From: Sclerodactyla briareus
Taxonomy: Eukaryota > Echinodermata > Holothuroidea > Dendrochirotida > Sclerodactylidae
Assembly (NCBI GenBank): GCA_026419785.1
Contig: JAODTK010005543.1
Location: 1-64,000 of the forward strand
Direction of reading: 5' to 3'
DNA: 64,000 nt
Position numbers and translations under genes: made by a program
Notes under the pieces: generated by a model
Told to the model about the DNA's origin: nothing
The model's database searches: none
Seen by the model: only the letters and a program-made list of their open reading frames with translations
Shown here: positions 57,641 through 64,000 of the stretch, in pieces
How the letters are laid out: every line of letters starts with the position of its first letter
How positions within the stretch are numbered: the stretch's first letter is position 1

Positions 57641-58760
57641 CCGAAATCTGCAATGGCAACAACATGGAAATGCCTAATTGTAATTGTTTGCATGGTGACT
57701 GATTGAAGAGAACCACTGATCGCACAACAGCAATTGAGGCACACTGGGGGCTGATCACTTGTTTATATCTCAGGCCCGTGGTCTCGCAAATTTAGGGTAT
57801 AGCTGCCTAAGGCATCAGTCAGTGAAGCGGTTTGGTATATTGTTGCAGGCCTGTAATCCAGACTAGTATATTTTAGCCGGTGATTGAACAAGGAGGTCAA
57901 TATTAGACTATCGACAGGGAATATTTGGCAGTGGTATGTATATCGACCTTAGCAATAAAAAATATATGAAGGGATTATGATTGGATTTTTGGGGGCAAGG
58001 CATCAGTGGATGTACAGTACAATATATCATATTTGAACAGAATCCATTACAGACCATGATTGTACTCGGAGCTGGGTCATTAGAGGTAAGAAACTGGGAA
58101 GCCACAAAATGCTGAATTCCACATGAAACTCCAAGACTGTATGTGGTCATCTCAAAATAGGGGTTCAAAAAAGTGAGGGTCATTGTAAGGTCATCAGAGG
58201 TTGGTGAGGTCAAATTACGAAAAGACAATAAGTTGGAACTTAGGGATATATTACAAATAAGTAGTGCATATATTAACTAATAGGTGGCAAAATGTTTCAT
58301 GTCACAAGAGGCACTGACCAGCCAAATTACAAAGAATGTGGACAAATTATTGAAGAACATTAAGCAAATTCCGTTAGTAATGAATATAGCACGGGAAGGG
58401 TTAGTATTCACTACTCCATAGCTGAGCACCCCTTTGGGAGCATCTAAGTAGCGTTCCCTAGTAATGCATCGGGCGGTCGGCAACCCCACCATCCTTCTAT
58501 GTATTTTTTCTGCTACAATAATTCGGTAATTTAAAGTCTCCTCTGTGTACATATTCTATCCTAAAATTCCTAATATCGACTCTCAAATCATGTTCTGATA
58601 TTCCACTATCATTTAATCTCTCAGTCCGTGTTCTTGCAACTCGGCTACTAGATGCCTCGAGGCATTATATAATAAAGCATACGAGGATATTGTGCGGCCT
58701 GTAATCTAGACAAGTATTATTTAGCCGTGATGAAAAAAGGTTTACGTAGCAAAAGTGAGA
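57640..58760 (+). repeat. Dispersed repeat modules shared with 44.4 kb and 48.2 kb
   Basis: 57665-57765 is the 'ttgcatggtgact..ccactgatcgc' module. 57840-57880 and 58690-58730 share 'ggcctgtaatc[c/t]agac[t/a]a' and 'tagtatattttagccg' / 'agtattatttagccg', so an internal direct repeat about 850 bp apart is present. 58440-58610 matches 44400-44560. There is no coding. Confidence 0.6.
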
Positions 58761-60199
58761 TTGTCTAGATTTTCTTGGAAAACTTGTGGTGGACTCATGT
58801 GCAGGCGTTAAACAGCAACAGGGGATTTTGACTTTCCTTCCAAGTAGTTCATCATGTACACATTAAATATCTCCACAGTTTTTTTGTCTCGGCTGGAGTT
58901 GAGTACAGGAAGAGATTAACATTCACTGTGCGTTGTGGTGGTGCCTCATGTGTGTATGTATGTATGTATGTAGTTATGGAGGTATGTGTATGTATGTTGT
59001 ATGTTATGTATGTATGTAGTATGTATGTATGTATGTTGTATGTATGGAGTATGTTGTTGTATGTATGGTCACACTTACCCTAGAAGGATTCTCGAAAACA
59101 GTTGGACGTTTTTTTTAATGAAATCTTTATGTGGTGCTGGGTCGGGTGAATCCAATGTGATTAGATTGTGAAAGTCTCTAATGAAGAAGCTAATTAGCTA
59201 ATTCTGTGATGGATTTCAAAATGTTTGAGCAACATCCACAGACAAACTATAGAGCTTTGGTGATGAGGTTTGGCACAGGAGATACGTAGAGAACTGACCA
59301 GTTATCAGTATGATATCTTGTCTATTTACGTTAATATGTGCCGGCAACAGCATACTGCCCTTTACAACGTTAGAGATCGGTAGTTGAAGCCATGCAGCTG
59401 CGTAGATACCTCAAAAAGAAGCAAACCACTTATATGAAACAGGGGAAGACAAGCTAATCAGCTTGTGATGGTGGGAATGTTCTAAAAGTTTTACATCTTG
59501 CTACACTGTTTGACTGAACATAACAATAATCTACTGTATGAAAAAGTTCCAGTCAACGGCGATTGTCCAAACGTGATGTGACATATCCCCTCCACTTCAC
59601 TCCCTCCCATCCCCACCTGTTGACGCCATTGAACTCTGTCCATGATGAAAAATGTGTTTGATCCATCACTCTTAGTCAAATTATATAGTAGATAGGATTG
59701 CTTTCCCTATTCTTCTGTATATCATTCAGATGTACAGAGAACTGATATTGTAAATACCATGTCACATATAATGGAGCAGGAATGCCTCAACATGTTTCGT
59801 ATATTCAGGCTAAATTGTTGAAACAGGTATTAGGCGCATAACTCACGGGATCGATGAGCAGAGGTACTGGCCGTTAATAGCTCATCTTAAGGTAAAACGT
59901 ATAAAAACATGTATGCCTGCATCATTCAGCATACATCTTATAATTCTAAAACACCACTGCAATACACTACTCAGATCAGTGTTGAGTATGCTCACTTGCA
60001 GTATATGAAGAAGTATATGTGAAGTATAATCCATTGGTGACAGACATTGATAGAATGTTTGATGTACAACAAAAATTTTGGTAGTAGGTGATAGTTGAAA
60101 ATTCTAAGGGGGACTGGTTTTGATTACATGAGCCGATCACCGTCTCGCCAATGGGAGGATCATCGATCACTCGATATGAATCAATCGTGCACCATTTTA
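58761..60199. other. Mostly unique, with a GTAT microsatellite
   Basis: 58950-59070 is an imperfect (GTAT)n / (GTATGTT)n tract. The rest is AT-rich with no recognised gene. Confidence 0.55.
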
Positions 60200-63090
60200 T
60201 TCCTTCGCGGAGTCGAGGATCTATGCAGTCACGTCGTGTGTGTGTTGTGTGTGTGTGTTGTGTTGTGTGACATGTGTAGGTGGTGGGTGTGGTGTGTGTT
60301 GGGTGTGTGTGAGCCCAGATTGTAAACACGAATAACTTGATCGGTTCGAGTAGGCAGGTCATACTTGGTATGTGAAGTTCCCAGATAGTACATGAACCCT
60401 ATTGTTTTGAGGTCAGGTCAGAGGTCATCTCAGGTCACAGAGTCAAAGTTGAAAAACCTTGTAAACACGATAAGTCACAACAGTTGGTTCTGATCAGGTT
60501 TGAAAAGTTGGTGTGTTGCTTTCTCATGGGAGCCTAGGGGAACCCTATTGTTTTGGTTATAGGTCGGGGTGAGTTTTGGTGAGAAATTAAAAATTTGTAA
60601 AAAGCTGATATTTTGGCCAATTGGCTGTTAAACACGATAACCGGCCCCGCCTGGATGGATGAAGCGCATACTTGGTATGTGTGTTCCCCCCAGCTGAGTA
60701 CATGAAACCTATTGGTTTTTGGGGGTCAGGTCAGTGGCATCTGAGGTCACCAGAGGTCAAAGCTGAAAAACTTGAACACGATAAGTCCAGAATATTCGGT
60801 CTCCTCAGTGAGATTTTGGTGTGTAGCTTTTTATGGGAAGTACAGGAACCCTATTGTTTTTGGTATAGGTCGGGGTGAGTTTTGGTCAGGAAATTAAAAA
60901 TTGTTGAAAAGACTGAGTTTTTGGCAATTTGGCTTGTAAACACGATACGCGACCCGCCCTGGGATGTATAAAGCTCATAATTGTATGTGTGTTCTCCATG
61001 ATGAGTACATGAACCCTTTTGTTTTTGGGGTAAGGCAGAGGTCAACAGAGGTTCTAAGTCTGAAAAACCTTGTAACACGAATAAGTCCAAAATGGTTGGT
61101 TGATCAGGTTGAATATCGGTGTGTAGCTTTCTTAGGGGAGACAGGAACAACCTATTGTTTTTGGTTTTTATAGGTCAGGCGGAATTTGGTTCTAAAATAG
61201 GGAAAATTGTGAAAAAGCTGATAGTTGGTTGTGAACCGGATAACTGACCCGGATGGATGATGAGAGCTCATACTTGGTATGTGTGTGCCCCATGCGAGTA
61301 CATGAACCCTATTGTTTTGAGGTCGCGTCAGAGGTCATCTCAGGTCAACAGAGGTCAAAGTATGAACACCTTGTAAACAGGATAAGTCCAAAATGGTGGT
61401 CTGATCAGGGTGAAATGAGGTGTATAGCTTTCTCATGGGGAGCCAGGAACCCTATTGTTTTGGTAAGGTCGGGGGATTTTTGTCAGAAATTAAAAAATTT
61501 GTGAAAAAAACTGATATTTTGGCCATTTTGGCTTGTAAACACGATTAACTTGACACTGCCTGGATGGATGAAGCCATATTGGTATGTGCGTTCCCCATGA
61601 TGAGTTGACATGAACCCTATTGTTTTGGGGTCAGGTCAGAGGTCATATGAGGTCACCAGGAGGTCAAAGTCTGGAAAAACTTGGTAACACGATAAGTCCA
61701 GAAGGATTGGTCTCATAGGTTGAGATTTTGGTGTGTAGCTTGTTTTATGGGGAGTACAGGACCCTATTGTTTGGTCGGGTCGGGGTGTGAATTTGGTCAA
61801 AAATAGAAAATTTGTGATAAGAAAGGTCAATATTAGTCATTTTGGCTGTAAACACGATACTCGACCCCCACCTGGATGGATAAAGCTCATACTTGTTGTG
61901 TGTTCCCATGAGGATACATGAAACCCTTTTGTTTTTGGGGTAAGGTCCCCCCCAAAGAGGTCACCAGGTCTAAGTCTGAAAACCTTGTAAAACACGATAA
62001 GTTCCAAACTGGTGGTTGATCAGTGAAATGCGGTGTGTAGCTTCCTATGGGAGGCACAGGAACCCTTATGGTTTTGGGATAGGTCAGGGGTGAATTTTGG
62101 TTAAAAAGGAAATTGGTGAAAAGCTGATATGTGGCTTGTAAACACGATAACGCGACCCTGCCTGGTGCGGATATGAAGCTCATACTTGGTATGTGTGTTC
62201 CCATGAGTACATGAACGCATATTGTTTTGAGGTAGGTCAGGTGGTCATCTGAGGTCACCAGAGGTCAAGTCTGAAAACCTTGTAAACACGATAATTCAGA
62301 ATGGGGGGTCTGATCAGGTGAAATTTTGGTGTGTAGCTTAATAATGGGGAGGGCCCGGAACCCATATTGTTTTATGGTATGGGTCCGGACGAATTTTGGT
62401 CGACAATAAAAATTTGTGAAAGTGATATTTTGGGCACTTTTGGCTTGTAAACACGATAACTCAAACCCCCCCCTGGATGGATGAAGCCATACTCGGTATG
62501 TGTGTTCCCCCCCACACTGAGTACATGAACCTTAATGTTTGTTGGGTCAGGTCAGAGGTCATCAGGTCACCATAGGTCCAAAGTCTGAAAATCTTGTAAA
62601 CAACGATACGTCCAAATTGTTTGTCTGCTCAGGTTGAATTTGGTGTGAAGATTTCTTATGGGGGGCACAGGAACCCTATTGTTTTTTGGTATAGGTCGGA
62701 GTGAATTTTGGCAAAAATACAATGGTGTGGAAAGTCAATATTTGGCCAATTTTTTTGTGGCTTGTAAACACGATAAAACTCGACCCCGCCTTGATGGATT
62801 AGCTTCATACTGGGTAATGTGTGTTCCCCACGATGAGTTAACGACTCTATTATTTTGCGGTCAGGAGGTCGAGGTCATCTGAGGTCGCCATAGCTCAAAG
62901 TCGAAAATCTAAAATTCAGTGGGTGCTTTCGTTTCGAGATTATGGAACTATTGGTTGTTGGGATAAACGGAAATTTTGTCAGTTGTTATGTGCCCCATAT
63001 GAAGCTGGTGCAATCTCCCATTTATCATCGTGTCTAGCTTAAAGGTTGGTCAGAAAGGATTCGAGTATTCACTAACCCTTGGCTTTCTGG
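60200..63090 (+). repeat. Family A tandem array 2, about 305-bp unit
   Basis: It starts 'ccttcgcggagtcgaggatc' with a GTGTGTTG-rich run and ends with the family 3' module ('agctggtgcaatctccc', 'gtctagctt.aaggttggtc', 'ttcactaacccttggctttc'). About nine units are counted from the landmark 'tgtaaacacgat' and its variants near 60323, 60627, 60932, 61228, 61530, 61846, 62136, 62444 and 62761, a period of about 290-317 bp. Each unit carries the AGGTCA cluster. Small indels are very frequent between units. Confidence 0.92.
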
Positions 63091-64000
63091 TTAACATTTT
63101 GCTGTTTTCAATTCTGTCCTTTGCATCTGAGAGATTTTAAATTCTGTGATTTGCTTTCTCTTTATGTAGCAAGGCTCTCAAATAGTTTGGATGCCACACA
63201 CCCTTCCTCCCCCTTCACCCTGATCTCTCCTTGGTTTCGCCCTTGAAAATGGTTATAAACATGAATGAGAAAGTAATGTTACTGGAGCTCCTTCTCATCG
63301 CATGCAAATCTCTCTCTGTAGTTTATTCCATTTATCCCAAAGGGTTGTCATCACATCATTACAACAAAAATCAATATAAATTCCATATCACACCTAGCAA
63401 AACTAGTAAAACTCCTAACAAAGAAACAATGAACAGCAAAAGAAGGTTAGATACCTTGTATAATTTGATGCCACAAAGGGCCGTTTTGCAGTGAATTACA
63501 TAAGATAATGGCCTATCCTAACATCCATAACCATCCCAACCCTCTTGCACATCCTGTGTTTTCATTTTAAATGTAATAGCCTCGACATTGTCCGTTCATA
63601 TCTTTGTATCAGTGAGGGTATGGTATGGTATGATGATATGAATATTGATCTTGCTTTTCTTCCAGGGTGCTCCTGTAATTAATCTGTGTACTGCCGTGTG
63701 ATGCCCCTGATTTTCCTACCTACAATAATAAATCCGAACTGCTGACTCGCCATTTGCTTCCTTCACACGCTGATAAGCCTAATAATTCCTCTCGCTTTGA
63801 AATTATGAATCCCATCTTATATATAACCCAACCTTGGGTCATTGGTATATGAGTTTTGGTAATCACTTTGTTGCCATTGTTTTTCAGTTATGCAATGAAT
63901 TGGAGGCAATTATCATCTCCTATTATGATCAGCTAATACTATAATTGATGGGGACAGTAATTGTTTCAAATCCCTACTCCCAAAATGATATAATTTAGCC
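63091..64000. other. No recognised feature
   Basis: Unique AT-rich sequence. The open frame at 63231-63494 is Lys/Ser/Asn-rich with no domain, and no splice or promoter evidence supports it. Confidence 0.5.

Overview
The window reads as repeat-dominated, AT-leaning intergenic or intronic DNA from an animal, probably a marine invertebrate. The grounds are complete DIRS-type tyrosine-recombinase retrotransposons, LINE 3' debris, tRNA-like SINE pieces, hAT-like ends, many satellites, no bacterial-style gene packing and no long open frame. The species cannot be named from this alone. I see no complete host gene. One short stretch at 51001-51135 looks like a genuine spliced exon, and two weaker exon-like stretches lie at 49457-49527 and 14100-14238.

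Layout. 1-2190: no recognised feature. 2190-4300: dispersed repeat rich in AGGTCA words (family B). 4301-7838: two head-to-tail copies of a 1.77 kb unit. 7839-13717: mostly unique, with one short copy of repeat family A at 9545-9895. 13718-16615: about 2.9 kb of a 37-bp minisatellite, interrupted once. 17500-18180: tandem AGGTCA-containing units. 21478-24560: a lone DIRS terminal repeat, a partial family A copy, a family D copy and an inverted family B copy. 27755-31205: a long family A array (about 305-bp unit), then family D. 32478-34866: a 27-bp minisatellite split by a 1.6 kb insertion that encodes an SGNH-hydrolase-like domain.

35650-42158: DIRS-like element 1, with inverted terminal repeats, RT, RNase H, tyrosine recombinase and an internal complementary region. 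42476-43170: a compound microsatellite leading into family C. 44400-46480: family B again. 49795-50230: the 3' end of a LINE on the minus strand. 51528-56966: DIRS-like element 2, inserted into a simple dispersed repeat. 57640-58760: shared repeat modules. 60200-63090: a second long family A array. 63091-64000: no recognised feature.

Both DIRS-like copies are GC- and CpG-rich islands, and both are broken. The most informative observation is that each keeps an internal complementary region combining the complements of its left and right outer ends, the arrangement predicted by the circular-intermediate model for DIRS1. The second is a repeat family with fixed ends and a variable number of internal 305-bp units, each unit carrying AGGTCA words in DR1 and DR4 spacing. 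All calls were made by eye, so boundaries are approximate (roughly 5-30 bp).
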